Positions 48,249-59,429 are shown, counted from the first letter of the stretch. The stretch: DNA of 64,000 nt from Piromyces finnis (GCA_002104945.1 MCFH01000007.1:606001-670000); one strand, 5' to 3'. Notes: generated from the sequence alone by a model not told the origin. Translations and numbers: made by a program.

Positions 48249-51200
48249 ATGAATACGACTATTCTTGCAAATAAGAAACTTTTGTCTCAGAAACCAAAAA
48301 AGCAAGAAAAAATCCAATCCCATAGTATGATTAATTCACCACTTAGTTCAACAACAACGACTCTTTCTTCCTCAAATATGTTAAATTCGACAGAAAATAT
48401 GTTAAAGGCTGTAACCCCATTATCGCCATATTCTGAAATTATAAATGATATAGACAACTATCATTCTAAACTTAATAATAATCATATTTTTGGATATGAA
48501 AGTCATTTAAATGAACAAAGTAACCACTTTTCACCTTCATTATCTTTTATTCAAAATAATACAAATTTTATCCATGGTATCAGTACACCTACACTATCAA
48601 ATTCCACTTCCACGGCTTCCATATCATACAATCAAGATATAATGGATTTTCCATCCCCATCTGATTCTTGTACTTCAAATAATGATAATAGTGACGCCAC
48701 AATTATGTATGTTAAATCAAAAGAATCAAATATTTTAAAAAGTAACATCATGTTGGATAAGGAAAGTTGTAATGATAAACTTCAAAAAGGTGGGACTCAT
48801 TCATCTAAAAGTATTTCAAAAAAACCCACTCTACAATTCATGGATATTGACGATGATAATAATAATGAAATAAAAACTGGAAAATTAAAATCGTCTCTAT
48901 CCTCACAAAATACACCCCACATTACAACTAATAAGACCAAGTCATTACCAAAAACCATAGAACCTTTTTATGTTAATGCCAATTCTATGTTAAATAAGGA
49001 ATCCGATCTTCCAACTACAAATCCATTATTATCCTGTTTCCCATTAAATAATTGTGTAATTTCTCCAGAAGGAATGTTAGACAATTATTTAAATAATATC
49101 CCTTATCCTTACTATAATTCATCCGTTCTTCCAAATAATTTTCAAAGAATTGATCCATTAGTTTCTTCCAATACATTGTATAATAATATAGTTGGTAACG
49201 TATTGAAAATTTTAAAACTTTATTAACCTATTTTAATTTAAAATATTTTTATGTTTAATTCATTCCGTTTGGTTATATAATATAAATATTTAAAAAAAAA
49301 AAGAAAACAATTTCATACTAGCAATTTTAAATTCATTCCATTATTATATTCTAATGTATATACATTTATTTATTCTATATTTTAAATTTAATTTTTTTAT
49401 TGTTAATACAAAAATAAAAAAAAAAAAAAGATTCTGAATTATACTTAAAACAAATGAATCAATTATTATTATTAAATCAATTAACTTCTATGCCATCATC
49501 AATTACTCCTTCAACTACTCTACCATTAGAAACATTACCACTTCAAAACTTATTCGTACCATTATCAAATCAAATTCAATTATCTACAACTTCAAAGACA
49601 GATAGTCTTTTAAATTATATTGATTTTGATCGAAAAATCGATACTACATCATCTTTGTTATCCACTACAACTACACCACTAGCTAAAGAGACTACCGTTA
49701 AAAATAAAAATGAAGGTAATAAAGGTACTACTAAAACTATTCTTACTAAAGACTATAAAAAATCTCAAGATACCAAAATCCCACCAATTAAAAACAATAA
49801 TGAGAGCAATAAAGTAATATCCAAAAAAAATGAACACCATAGTCAACCAGATTCTATTAAAAATAATTCGGGAAATAAAGAAACAAACACATTACTTCAA
49901 CAAAATAAGGTAGCAAAAGAGGTTAATGCATTACTTCAACAAAATAAGGTAGCAAAAGAAGCTAATGCATTACTTCAACAAAATAAGGTAGCAAAAGAAG
50001 CTAATGCATTACTTCAACAAAATAAGGTAGCAAAAGAAATCAAATATAATAGTTCAAATGCAGTAATTAAAGAAAAGCCCCTTTCAGACTCAAGAAAAAT
50101 ACCTATCCTTGATAAAACTTTAAAATTAAAGATCACCACTTTTGAGAAAGAACCTTTTGATAACAAAAATTTTGAAATAGTCAACGATAAAATGGTTAAA
50201 ATCCTTCCTTCGAAAGAAAATTCATTTAATATCAATGCAACAACTATTGTTAATACACCTACTATTAAAAGTACTTCAATAACTACTTCTATACCATCTC
50301 CTGTTCCCAGTATTGCTCCATCAGTACCTTCTTCTACTACTACTGCCACTACTTCCATTATTACAACAAATACTCTTTCAACATCTTCCTCTACTACTAC
50401 TGCCGCCACTACTTCCATTATTACAACAAATACTCTTCCATCATCTTCCTCTACTACTACTACTGCCACTACTACGACAGCAAATACCCTTCCAATACCT
50501 TTTTCTACTACTACTACTGCCACTACTATAGCAAATACTCTTCCAATATCTTCTTCTACTACTACTGCCACTACTACAGCAAATACTCTTCCAACATCTT
50601 CCTCTACTACTACTGTCACTACTACAGCAAATACTCTTCCAACATCTTCCTCTACTACTACTGTCACTACTACAGCAAATACACTTCCAACATCTTTCTC
50701 TACTACTACTGGCACTACTACATCAAATATTCTTCCAACGACTTTATTATCATCAAATAAAATTAATTCTACTTCATTACCTACTTCTTTTTCATTAACG
50801 ACAACTCCTCATAAAGCAATTACTCCTCCAACTACCCAAATGACCACACTAAATTCAGGTGGATCTTCCACAATGACATCCCCTCCAATTACATTAGAAT
50901 CACTTTCCAATTTGAATATGGATTTTAATGATATACCAAAATCTGATCAACTTAGCAACATTATGCCAATTTTAAAATCAAATGTAGCTAAATCTTGTTT
51001 AAGTCTACTCAAGGAAACAAAAGGAAAACCTGGAAGAAAAAAGAAATCAGGTACAACTACCAATACTACTACTAGTACCACTACTAGTACTACGACTAGT
51101 GCTACTATTAAAACGGAACCACAAGCAAGTTCTTCTCCTATCAATAAAATTGAACCTAATGAAAGAAAAAATGGTATCCATAAGATTTCTTCTCTATCAT

Positions 51201-52159
51201 CATCACCGTCAATTGATATTAAACCAGTTGTTTCAAAACCATTATCTACTCCTGTTTTAAGTCAAGCCTCAAAAGATATTAAAATTAATCCATCTCTTCA
51301 AAAATATCCTGTTTTGAAACCTAAAAGTCAACCCACAAAGGTATCCACTCCATTTGTATTATCTATTTTGAATCAAATTCATGGAAAGACCCCACTCTTT
51401 CCATTAAATGATGGATTAGATATGAAAAAGGTTCCATCCCTTTTAGATACTACTGGTAAGAAACCATCAAGTATCTTGCCATCTCTTGATAAAAGCAAAG
51501 AGATAAAAAAGGAAAGTACTAAATATACCAATCTTAATTTTAAAAATCATGAATTATCTTCCACTCCTCCTTTATGTCAATCCACTTCCTCCATAGGTAA
51601 ACATTTTCCATTCCCATTGAGTCAAAATCTTCTTCAACAAATGAATCAAAAATTAAATGACCTAGCTTCTCCTTCCTCCAACGATCCATCTAACACATGT
51701 ACTAAAAATGATAAAAAATCAGCATATCAAAAACGTCAAGATCGTCTTTTGAAAAATCGCGAAGCTGCCCATCTTTCTAGAAAAAGAAAAAGAGAACAAT
51801 TACACAAGTTAGAAACTCATGCTCAGGAACTTATTTCGGAGAATCAACAATTGAAAGAAAAAGTTATTGAATTAGAGAAACATAACATTTCTTATCAAGA
51901 AGAAATCAAGGATTTAAAAGAAAAATACGAAGTATTAAAAAATGTTTTAATGACTTCTTCATCTTTTAAAAATTTAAATTTATCTCAATTAGACTTATCA
52001 TTAACTCCAATTCAATCCATCCTGCCATCTAGTGAAACCTCCATTTCAGGTCAAAAAAAAGAAGAAGAATCCCTTTCAACCAATTCCAAAGATACTTCAA
52101 AATGCGCTTCCCCATCGAAAAAACAAAAAACAAATAATATTTTATTTATGATTAAATAA
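48249..52159 (+). CDS. Large bZIP transcription factor, two exons
   Basis: Model: join(48249..49194, 49431..52159), 3,675 nt, 1,224 residues. The donor is GTTG|GTAACG and the acceptor follows an A run (AAAG|ATTCTG); joining gives a continuous frame. The bZIP lies near residues 1078-1150: basic region KNREAAHLSRKRKREQLHKL (N-x2-AA-x2-SR, CREB/ATF6-like) followed by a Leu/Ile heptad zipper. The rest is low-complexity Ser/Thr/Asn with three repeat blocks: four 13-residue NALLQQNKVAKEA units (about 49888-50040), about eight 16-17-residue Thr-rich TTTATTTANTLPTSSS-type units (about 50330-50740), and a TSTT run. KGKPGRKKKSG before the bZIP resembles an AT-hook. No membrane segment is visible, so it is not an ATF6-style membrane factor. 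It is expected to bind DNA as a dimer in the nucleus; its targets are unknown. Confidence 0.88.
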
Positions 52160-53312
52160 GATGATTAAAAAGAATAAAAATATAATATATATATTTTTGC
52201 TTTTCATTAATAGTAATAAAGCATACTATTAATAACGTTTGTACATAATGATGAAAAAAAAAGAAAGGGAGCATATTCTCTAACTTTATAATCCAATTAA
52301 TAGAAAAAAAAAAGCAAAAAAATAAAAGTATATATATATATATATATATATATTTTTATTCCTTTATAAATTATTATTGCTTCTATGCTATTTGTAGTTT
52401 ATAAGCAAAAATATAATATATAATATAGCCAAAATTTACTTTAAATTTTTGTAAGTATTTTCTTTTATATTGTTTTAGTAAATATATATATATATATTGT
52501 TTATTATTTGAAAAATTAAATTAATTTTTATTATTATTTTTATTTATGCATATATATATATCTATTTTTTCAAAAATTATAGACTATCAAAAAGTAAAAT
52601 AATAATATTACATATATCTATGATAATTCCGTTCTAATGATATTTCAATAAATATCATTACATAACATTTCCTCTACATAACTATAAACAAACAAACAAA
52701 CATCATAATTATTTCTTTTTTGCTTTTTTTTATATATATATAAAAAAAAAAGCTATTTTTAATATAAATATTAAATAATAATATACTAGTATTAATAGGC
52801 ATGATAAATATATGATTAATGGGTAATTTTTTTTTTCTTCTTACTGTACTATAGATATTTAAAATAATCTTTATTTTTCCTATTTATATCAAATAAGAGC
52901 AATTGCTTGATATCAAAAATTAACAAGATTATTTTTTAGGATACTTTTTAAATACTTTTCTATATAATATTTATTATTTTTTTATATATATATATATTTT
53001 TTTTTTAATATATAAATATTTATATTTTCTCTTCCTTCAAATTATATCATTTTACCAAAAAAAAAAAAAAATTATGTATAAAGTACATATGCATTATTAT
53101 TTATTATTTTTGATCCTTTTAATATTTATTTTTATTTGTAAAGCGAAAAACTACTACTTAAATATAATTTATTACATTTGTTACATGAAACTACTACTTG
53201 AATATTAAAACAATTTTCTTAATAAAAAAAATATTTTGCACATACATAAAAAGAGTACCTATTTTTATATATATATATTTTTTTTTCTATTCTTAAAATA
53301 AAGTAAAGTTAT
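52160..53312. other. Intergenic A/T 3' of the bZIP gene
   Basis: Low-complexity A/T with several (TA)n runs (for example near 52329-52352). No exon on either strand. Confidence 0.65.
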
Positions 53313-53477
53313 ACAAGATCTAGAAAATACCTCACTTCAGAGGGCCCGAAATCGATCCCTCCAAAAAGTGGTACATGTTTTCTAGATCATCCTTGTTTAT
53401 CAATCCTTTGTGCTCTTGAATGTAAAAAATATTAATTAATTAGTATGGTAATCCTAACCTATAGCCTTGATTCCTTC
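53313..53477. ncRNA. Structured, GC-richer locus interrupted by the copia element (candidate ncRNA)
   Basis: The 84-nt segment 53313-53396 folds as one long hairpin: ACAAG/CTTGT at the base, GATCTAGAAAA (53317-53327) with TTTTCTAGATC (53378-53388), TACC-(TC)-ACTT (53328-53337) with AAGTGGTA (53366-53373), and GAGGG (53340-53344) with CCCTC (53357-53361), closing a 12-nt loop CCCGAAATCGAT. It is followed by further non-A/T sequence up to the copia insertion, which resumes at 59435. It matches no RNA family I recognise; a miniature inverted-repeat element is the main alternative. Strand is undetermined. Confidence 0.4.
53473..53477. repeat. Copia target-site duplication, left
   Basis: CCTTC, repeated at 59430-59434. 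Five bases is the standard Ty1/copia duplication. Confidence 0.92.
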
Positions 53478-53712
53478 TGTGAAAATAAAATACATTCCAA
53501 AATAATATTTTATGTATTTTTTATGTATTTGTATTTTATAAAATTATAAATTAATATTGTACTACATTTTTATTCTTTGGTTATTTTTTAATAAAAAGAT
53601 TTTAAGAAAGTTACAATATTTATATTATAAAATAAATATAAATAAATAAAAGATTATAAAAACCCAAATAGTTTTATAAATAAATTTAAGTGTAAACTAA
53701 ATTTATCTGACA
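53478..53712 (+). repeat. Copia 5' LTR
   Basis: 235 bp, TGTGAAAATAAAATAC...ATTTATCTGACA. Reads as identical to the 3' LTR. Confidence 0.96.
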
Positions 53713-53726
53713 GATTAAGAGTCTCA
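53713..53726 (+). promoter_or_regulatory. Primer-binding site complementary to the tRNA-Lys(CUU) anticodon arm
   Basis: GATTAAGAGTCTCA starts at the first base after the 5' LTR. Its complement, TGAGACTCTTAATC, equals the anticodon stem-loop of eukaryotic tRNA-Lys(CUU) (stem TGAGA, loop CTCTTAA, then TC). Priming from an internal tRNA site, with the primer ending just 3' of the anticodon loop, is known for Drosophila copia with initiator tRNA-Met. The tRNA-Lys assignment is inference from remembered tRNA sequence. Confidence 0.7.
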
Positions 53727-53759
53727 ATTGCTCTTATATTTAAGTAAGTTTTTTTTAAT

Positions 53760-56700
53760 ATGTCAAAAAGAAAATCTAACGGAGATACTGGATCAATTCC
53801 TATATTCGATCCTACCGTTATGCTAGGAAAGGTCACTTATGAATTGAACAATAAAAATTTCATAACGTGGCAAATGTTTATGAGGAATATTTTAAATTAT
53901 TATGGTCTTGAAGATTGGGTTGATGAAAACAAAACCCCAAAGATCAAAAGTGACGAAGGAATGGATATCGACGGAGAAGAATATCTAAAGGCACCTTTTG
54001 AAATCAATACCTACTATGATAAGAACGTAACCGAAGATGACTTAAAAACAGATAGGAATATCCAATTTTTAATTAGGTATACTTTAGGCCCAAACTGCCA
54101 ACAAGATATCCAAGATAGGTCTTTAACAAGCTACGAAATGTGGAAACTATTAGAAGACATTTATTTAGGGGATAAAATAGAAAGAAAGAATAGGCTTATT
54201 AAGGAAACAAACTCCTTAAAATACGACCCGAAAGAAAGTTTCTCAAGATTTGTAAATAAGTTAAATTCCAACTTTAATAAGTTAGAACAACTAAATGTGA
54301 AAATAGATGATGAAGAAAAAATTGGTTTACTGTATCAAGCCTTACCAGAAAAATATAGGAAAGTCACAGTCCTTAAGCATGAAGACTGGGAAGAATGCAA
54401 AAAGGACACAGCAAGAATGATAGATAAGATGAACAAATTTGATCCGAAAGAGAAATCTGAAACCTTCGGAATTAGACATATCTTTAGTGTTGAAGGTAGT
54501 TACAAAGGTGATAAAAGAAAGGAAAGTACTAAATACTACCGCAACAAACAAAGTAATAATCATAATAAAAATACAAATAAAGGAAAAGAAAAGTCCAATG
54601 AAGAAAGAAATTGGAATAACAAAAATAAACAAAACATTACATGTTATTTTTGTCATCAAAAAGGACATACTGTAAAACAATGTCGTATTCAAAAAGAACT
54701 TTCAGAAGAAGTTACAAGAAGGCTAAGAAAAGAGAAAAATAAAGGCAAGGAAGCATTTTTAGCAACAGGTGAAACAGTAAATAAACAAACCACTGAAGAC
54801 TTTGAACCAGAAGTTGGATATCAAGATTTGTTTACAGTTGATTACAATACATTATTTGACAATAACAATGATGAATGTAATAATAAATCATGCAATTACG
54901 TATCTTGTGAAAATGTACCTACAAGTTTTACTACATGGACTTTAGATTCTGGTGCTTCTAATCATATTACCAAAGATATAGGAATTCTCAAAAATGTTTT
55001 TGAACATGTAGAACCAATCAATTATGCAAATGGAGCGACTACAAAGTCAACACATATGGGTGAAGTAAATGGATCTATTAATGAAGAACCAATAAAATTA
55101 GAAGATGTAATGTACATCCCAGATGTAAAACGAAATTTAATTTCTGTTGCCAAGTTAGTTAAAAGTGGCTACCAAATAATCTTTGATGAGAAGAACAATA
55201 ATGTATTTGCATATATAAAAGATAAGAAAACAGATAATGTATACGAAGTTAAAGCAAATGAATATGATGTATTCAATTTGTACATCAAAGAAGGTAATGT
55301 AGTTAATAATTACTCAATGTGCGATAATGTACGAAACAATGGTGAATACTGGCATAGAAGAATAGGGCATCTGAATTTCAACAATAATGATGAAAAGAAC
55401 AATATTCACAATTGTACAATATGCATGAGAAGCAAAATGAAAGAAATCCCTCATAAAAGGTCAGATAGTAGAGCATCAAGTGTTTTGGAACTAGTACACA
55501 TCGATTTGGTAGGTCCAATCACACCATCAATTCATGACAACGTATACTTTTTAAGTATCTTAGATGATTACAGTCGATATGGATGGGTAATATTTGTCAA
55601 GAATAAAAGTGATGTTTTCAAAGAATTTGGAAATTGGCTGAATAAAACTACTAATGAATTATCATCCAAAGTAAAATATCTTAGAAGCGATAATGGAACT
55701 GAATTCACTTCTAATAACTTCAAGGAGTTATGTAACGAATATGGAATAACTCAACAATTCACCGTCCCTGGAAATCCGGAGCAGAATGGAAGAGCAGAAA
55801 GATTCAATGGAAAGTTAATAAAAACTGCTACTGCAATGTTAATGGACGCAAGGTTATGTCGTCGCTTTTGGGAAGATGCTGTGAAAACAGCGAACTATGT
55901 TCATAATCGAGTTCCGCACAGTGGAATTAATGGTGAAATACCATTTGAATTAATGTACAACAGAAAAGTTGATTATAAAAATTTAAGAGTATTTGGATGT
56001 AAAGTGTATTATTTAGATGACAGTAACATTCCAAAATTTCAAGACAAAACTAAGGAGGGAATCTTTATCGGATATGATGAATCTTCAGTAGGATACAGAA
56101 TATTCGACATAAAATCAAGGAAAATTAAAGTGAAAAGAGTCGTAGGTTTTTTAGAAGAAGAACCTGGTGACTACAATTATAATTTAGAAAAAGAAAATAA
56201 TAATGAAACATATAGTCAAGATACAGAAACTTTTCAAGTAAGGAACTTTAATTATATGTATGATAAAGAAAATGAAAACAATAACAATAAAGACAAAAAG
56301 GAAAAGGACATTTCAAATGAAAATGATAAATTAATGAATGAAAACCTAGAAACACTCAATGATAAAACTAGTAATAAAGAAGACTTAAAAGAAGTAAATT
56401 ATGAAGAAAAATTTAAAAATATAGAAGAAAAGCTGGATAAGCTCACATCACTATTAAATAAAGAAAAAAATAATAGTTCTGAAAGTTTTATGCAAGTCTG
56501 CGAGGACACTAATGATAGTAATATGAGTATAGAAGACTCAGAAGAAGAAGACTTAAATCTCTTAGACTATATTAAACTAAAAGAAAAGAAAAAAGAACGT
56601 TTGAACAAAAATAATTACCGGAAAATTGAAGAAATGGAAGAAAATAAAGAAATTAAAATAAGTACTTCAATGGAATCTGTAAGTGAAACCAATAAAGAAA

Positions 56701-57623
56701 AAGAAAACAATAATGACATTTCAGGAAGTAACGACGGCAATATAAATAACTTTACCTTGGAAGAAAATAATTTAAAATATAATAATTTAAAATATAATAG
56801 TGCTGACGAAACTGAAATTTGTGAAATTAAAGAAGTGAATATAAAGAGAAATGACGACAAGAAAAATAAAAATATAAACAGTAAAGACAATTCAAATATA
56901 TCAAAGGATAATAAAAGGAATAATAAATACCTGAATACAAAAGGAAATGTTTATTTTATAGAAGAAAATTCAGACATTGTAAATAAAAATGAATTAATTG
57001 AAGAAGTATTAAAAACACCATCAGAAATGGAGATAAATGATTTAACTGGAGAAATTGACAATAATGATTTTTTAAATATCCTGAGTCCTGACATTGATTT
57101 AGAAACAAGAAAGAAAATTGATTTTGAAAATATTGAGAGTGTCAAAAATAATATAAATAAAAATAATAGAAAAGAAATAGAAAATAATTATTCAAATGTA
57201 AAAGTAAATTATAAGAATGAAGAATATTATAAGAAAAATTACATACCTATTAATGAGAATGATATAAGAAGAAATTTGAATAAAGAAAATATCAATATTC
57301 CTGAAGAAAAGTCCAAATTTAAAAATATTTCTGATGAAAAAGAAAGTAATTTAAATAATCAAAATAAAAAGGAATATAATTTGAGAAATTTAAAAAATAA
57401 AAATGAAATTAAAGATCCAATCAATAAAGATAAATCTAAGAAAAAATTTTTTGATAAGAAAAAGTTATTATCAAAACAAAATTTTTTGAATAAGAGAAAT
57501 CTAAATAGAAAATTAAAATCCAATAAAAATTTTAAATTAAATGAAAATCATCCACCAAAGGAAGAAAAATTCCCAAGAAAGCGGAAACTTGTTCCAAGTG
57601 AAGATGTCATAGAAGAAAATTAA
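53760..57623 (+). CDS. Copia Gag-protease-integrase polyprotein with long acidic/basic linker
   Basis: 1,287 residues from ATG 47 nt after the LTR. Gag-like region (FITWQMFMRNILNYYG, about 1-260); CCHC zinc knuckle CYFCHQKGHTVKQC (about 294-307); aspartic protease DSGASNH (about 395); integrase HHCC (YWHRRIGHLN...CTICM, about 525-560) and catalytic D, D, E in HIDLVGP (about 580), SDNGTEF (about 643) and NPEQNGRAE (about 674); then the GIFIGYDESSVGYRIFD integrase tail. From about residue 810 a linker of some 480 residues rich in Asn, Lys and Glu follows, far longer than in most copia elements. It ends at TAA (57621-57623), after which the RT frame is +1. Particles assemble in the cytoplasm; integrase acts in the nucleus. 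Confidence 0.93.
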   Translation: MSKRKSNGDTGSIPIFDPTVMLGKVTYELNNKNFITWQMFMRNILNYYGLEDWVDENKTPKIKSDEGMDIDGEEYLKAPFEINTYYDKNVTEDDLKTDRNIQFLIRYTLGPNCQQDIQDRSLTSYEMWKLLEDIYLGDKIERKNRLIKETNSLKYDPKESFSRFVNKLNSNFNKLEQLNVKIDDEEKIGLLYQALPEKYRKVTVLKHEDWEECKKDTARMIDKMNKFDPKEKSETFGIRHIFSVEGSYKGDKRKESTKYYRNKQSNNHNKNTNKGKEKSNEERNWNNKNKQNITCYFCHQKGHTVKQCRIQKELSEEVTRRLRKEKNKGKEAFLATGETVNKQTTEDFEPEVGYQDLFTVDYNTLFDNNNDECNNKSCNYVSCENVPTSFTTWTLDSGASNHITKDIGILKNVFEHVEPINYANGATTKSTHMGEVNGSINEEPIKLEDVMYIPDVKRNLISVAKLVKSGYQIIFDEKNNNVFAYIKDKKTDNVYEVKANEYDVFNLYIKEGNVVNNYSMCDNVRNNGEYWHRRIGHLNFNNNDEKNNIHNCTICMRSKMKEIPHKRSDSRASSVLELVHIDLVGPITPSIHDNVYFLSILDDYSRYGWVIFVKNKSDVFKEFGNWLNKTTNELSSKVKYLRSDNGTEFTSNNFKELCNEYGITQQFTVPGNPEQNGRAERFNGKLIKTATAMLMDARLCRRFWEDAVKTANYVHNRVPHSGINGEIPFELMYNRKVDYKNLRVFGCKVYYLDDSNIPKFQDKTKEGIFIGYDESSVGYRIFDIKSRKIKVKRVVGFLEEEPGDYNYNLEKENNNETYSQDTETFQVRNFNYMYDKENENNNNKDKKEKDISNENDKLMNENLETLNDKTSNKEDLKEVNYEEKFKNIEEKLDKLTSLLNKEKNNSSESFMQVCEDTNDSNMSIEDSEEEDLNLLDYIKLKEKKKERLNKNNYRKIEEMEENKEIKISTSMESVSETNKEKENNNDISGSNDGNINNFTLEENNLKYNNLKYNSADETEICEIKEVNIKRNDDKKNKNINSKDNSNISKDNKRNNKYLNTKGNVYFIEENSDIVNKNELIEEVLKTPSEMEINDLTGEIDNNDFLNILSPDIDLETRKKIDFENIESVKNNINKNNRKEIENNYSNVKVNYKNEEYYKKNYIPINENDIRRNLNKENINIPEEKSKFKNISDEKESNLNNQNKKEYNLRNLKNKNEIKDPINKDKSKKKFFDKKKLLSKQNFLNKRNLNRKLKSNKNFKLNENHPPKEEKFPRKRKLVPSEDVIEEN

Positions 57624-59172
57624 GGAAGTGGCGCTAACTATAGCACAAATCAAGGAGCCAAATTCCTATAATGATATATTTAAAAGAAAAGATAAGGATA
57701 AGTGGATAAAAGCAATAGAAGCCGAATTGCTAAATATGAAAGAAAGAAAAGTGTTCAAAAGAATAGATGAAGTTCCAGAAGACGCCAATATTATTGATTC
57801 AAGATGGGTATTTAAGATAAAAAGGAATAGCACTGGTGAGATAGAAAAATACAAAGCTAGACTTGTAGCCAGAGGTTTTACACAAGAATATGGAGAAAAC
57901 TACAATGAGACCTTTTCTCCTACTCTAAAACAAGACTCATTAAGAATCCTAATAGGAATAGCTGCAATTAATAACTATAAAATCCATCAATTAGATGTTA
58001 AGGCCGCATATTTGTATGCAGATTTAAAGGAAGATATATATATGAAAGCACCTGAAGGAGATAAAATGTATAAAAAAGGATTATGGAAATTAAATAAAGC
58101 ATTATATGGCTTAAAACAAGCAGCAAGAGAATGGAATAACAACATCAGCAATACTCTCATTGAACTAGGATTTCAGAAATTAGTTAGCGAACCATGCATA
58201 TTTATAAAGACCAAAAACAATAAATTAGTATGTTTAGTTGGAATATATGTTGATGACATCCTAATAACTGGTAAAAAGGAAGAAATAGATAAAACTATTA
58301 AATTAATTAAAGAGAAATATGTTATCACGGATGTTGGTGATGCAAATTTCATCATAGGAATCAAAGTAGAAACGTTAAAAGATGGGTATTTGTTACATCA
58401 AGAAAGGTATTTAAAGGATATATTACACAAATTTGGTTTAGAAAACTGCAGAGGATCAAAGACAACTACACCAATCAAGAATGATGAATAACTCAATCAG
58501 CCTTTTGACCCTACTACTTATAGAGCTGCAATAGGAAGTCTTTTATATTTAGCCATAGGTACTCGTCCAGATATCTTATTTTCAGTAACCAAAGCATCTA
58601 GGTTCTCACAAAATCCTACTATCCAAAATTGGAAGAATGTATTACAAATATTCAAATATCTGAAAGAAAATCCTCATTATGGAATCCGTTTTGAAAGAAA
58701 CTTAAATTTGAAGATTTTTGTAGATTCAGACTATGGGGGAGATGAAGAAACAAGAAAATCTACCACTGGATTTGTATTTTTATTGGGAAATGGACCAACA
58801 AGCTGGTACTCAAAACTGCAAAAATGTGTATCAACTTCAACCGCCGAAGCAGAATATTATGGACTTTGTGAATGCTCAAAGCAAGCTCTGTGGTATAGAA
58901 ATATTTTTAGTGAATTAAAAATAAAGGAAGAATGCTTAAAAATCAATATTGATAATCAAGCAACTATTTACAACGCAAATAATGAAACGATTAATCCAAA
59001 GTCAAAACATATTGATATTAAGTACCATAAAGTAAGAGAATTAATTAAAGAAAATAAAATCAGTCTAGAATATATAAAATCAGAAGAAAATTTAGCAGAT
59101 GGTTTTACTAAATACTTGAATAAAAATAAAATGAAAATATTTAGAGATAGTTTATTATATAAATACAAATAA
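57613..59172 (+). pseudogene. Copia reverse transcriptase-RNase H, +1 to gag and with an in-frame stop
   Basis: The frame is open from after TAG (57610-57612), overlapping the upstream ORF by about 10 nt. Visible motifs: RWVFKIKRN and KARLVARGFTQEYG (fingers), QLDVKAAYLYADL (first catalytic Asp), LYGLKQAAREW, and YVDDILITG (catalytic YVDD). A TAA at 58489-58491 follows NDE; the same frame resumes at once with LNQPFDPTTYRAAIGSLLYL. RNase H follows (FVDSDYGGDEETRKSTTGF, STSTAEAEYYG, DNQATI, KHIDIKYH) and ends at 59172. The stop may be a point mutation or a readthrough site. Without a frameshift and readthrough no RT-RNase H would be made. Confidence 0.9.
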
Positions 59173-59187
59173 TGAATTTATAACTTT

Positions 59188-59194
59188 GGGGGAG
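59188..59194 (+). promoter_or_regulatory. Copia polypurine tract
   Basis: GGGGGAG immediately before the 3' LTR, the expected plus-strand primer site. Confidence 0.85.
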
Positions 59195-59429
59195 TGTGAA
59201 AATAAAATACATTCCAAAATAATATTTTATGTATTTTTTATGTATTTGTATTTTATAAAATTATAAATTAATATTGTACTACATTTTTATTCTTTGGTTA
59301 TTTTTTAATAAAAAGATTTTAAGAAAGTTACAATATTTATATTATAAAATAAATATAAATAAATAAAAGATTATAAAAACCCAAATAGTTTTATAAATAA
59401 ATTTAAGTGTAAACTAAATTTATCTGACA
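59195..59429 (+). repeat. Copia 3' LTR
   Basis: 235 bp, reads as identical to 53478-53712. Followed by CCTTC (59430-59434). Confidence 0.96.

Larger units (their letters stand above)
53478..59429 (+). mobile_element. Ty1/copia LTR retrotransposon, structurally complete
   Basis: The element is 5,952 bp with 235-bp LTRs (53478-53712 and 59195-59429) that start TGTG, end GACA, and appear identical base for base, flanked by CCTTC. Order within: LTR, tRNA-Lys-type PBS, gag, zinc knuckle, protease, integrase, long linker, RT, RNase H, polypurine tract, LTR. Integrase before RT defines Ty1/copia. The coding region is interrupted twice (a frame change at 57621 and a stop at 58489). Identical LTRs mean a very recent insertion. 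Confidence 0.97.

Noticed and set aside
50014-50715. Minus-strand Val-rich open frame of 233 codons
   Set aside because: It is the antisense shadow of the Thr-rich repeats in the bZIP gene.
53340-53362. tRNA T-arm (minus-strand GGATCGATTTC resembling a B box)
   Set aside because: The loop is too long for a T-arm and no A box, anticodon arm or acceptor stem can be placed; the segment is better explained by the longer hairpin.
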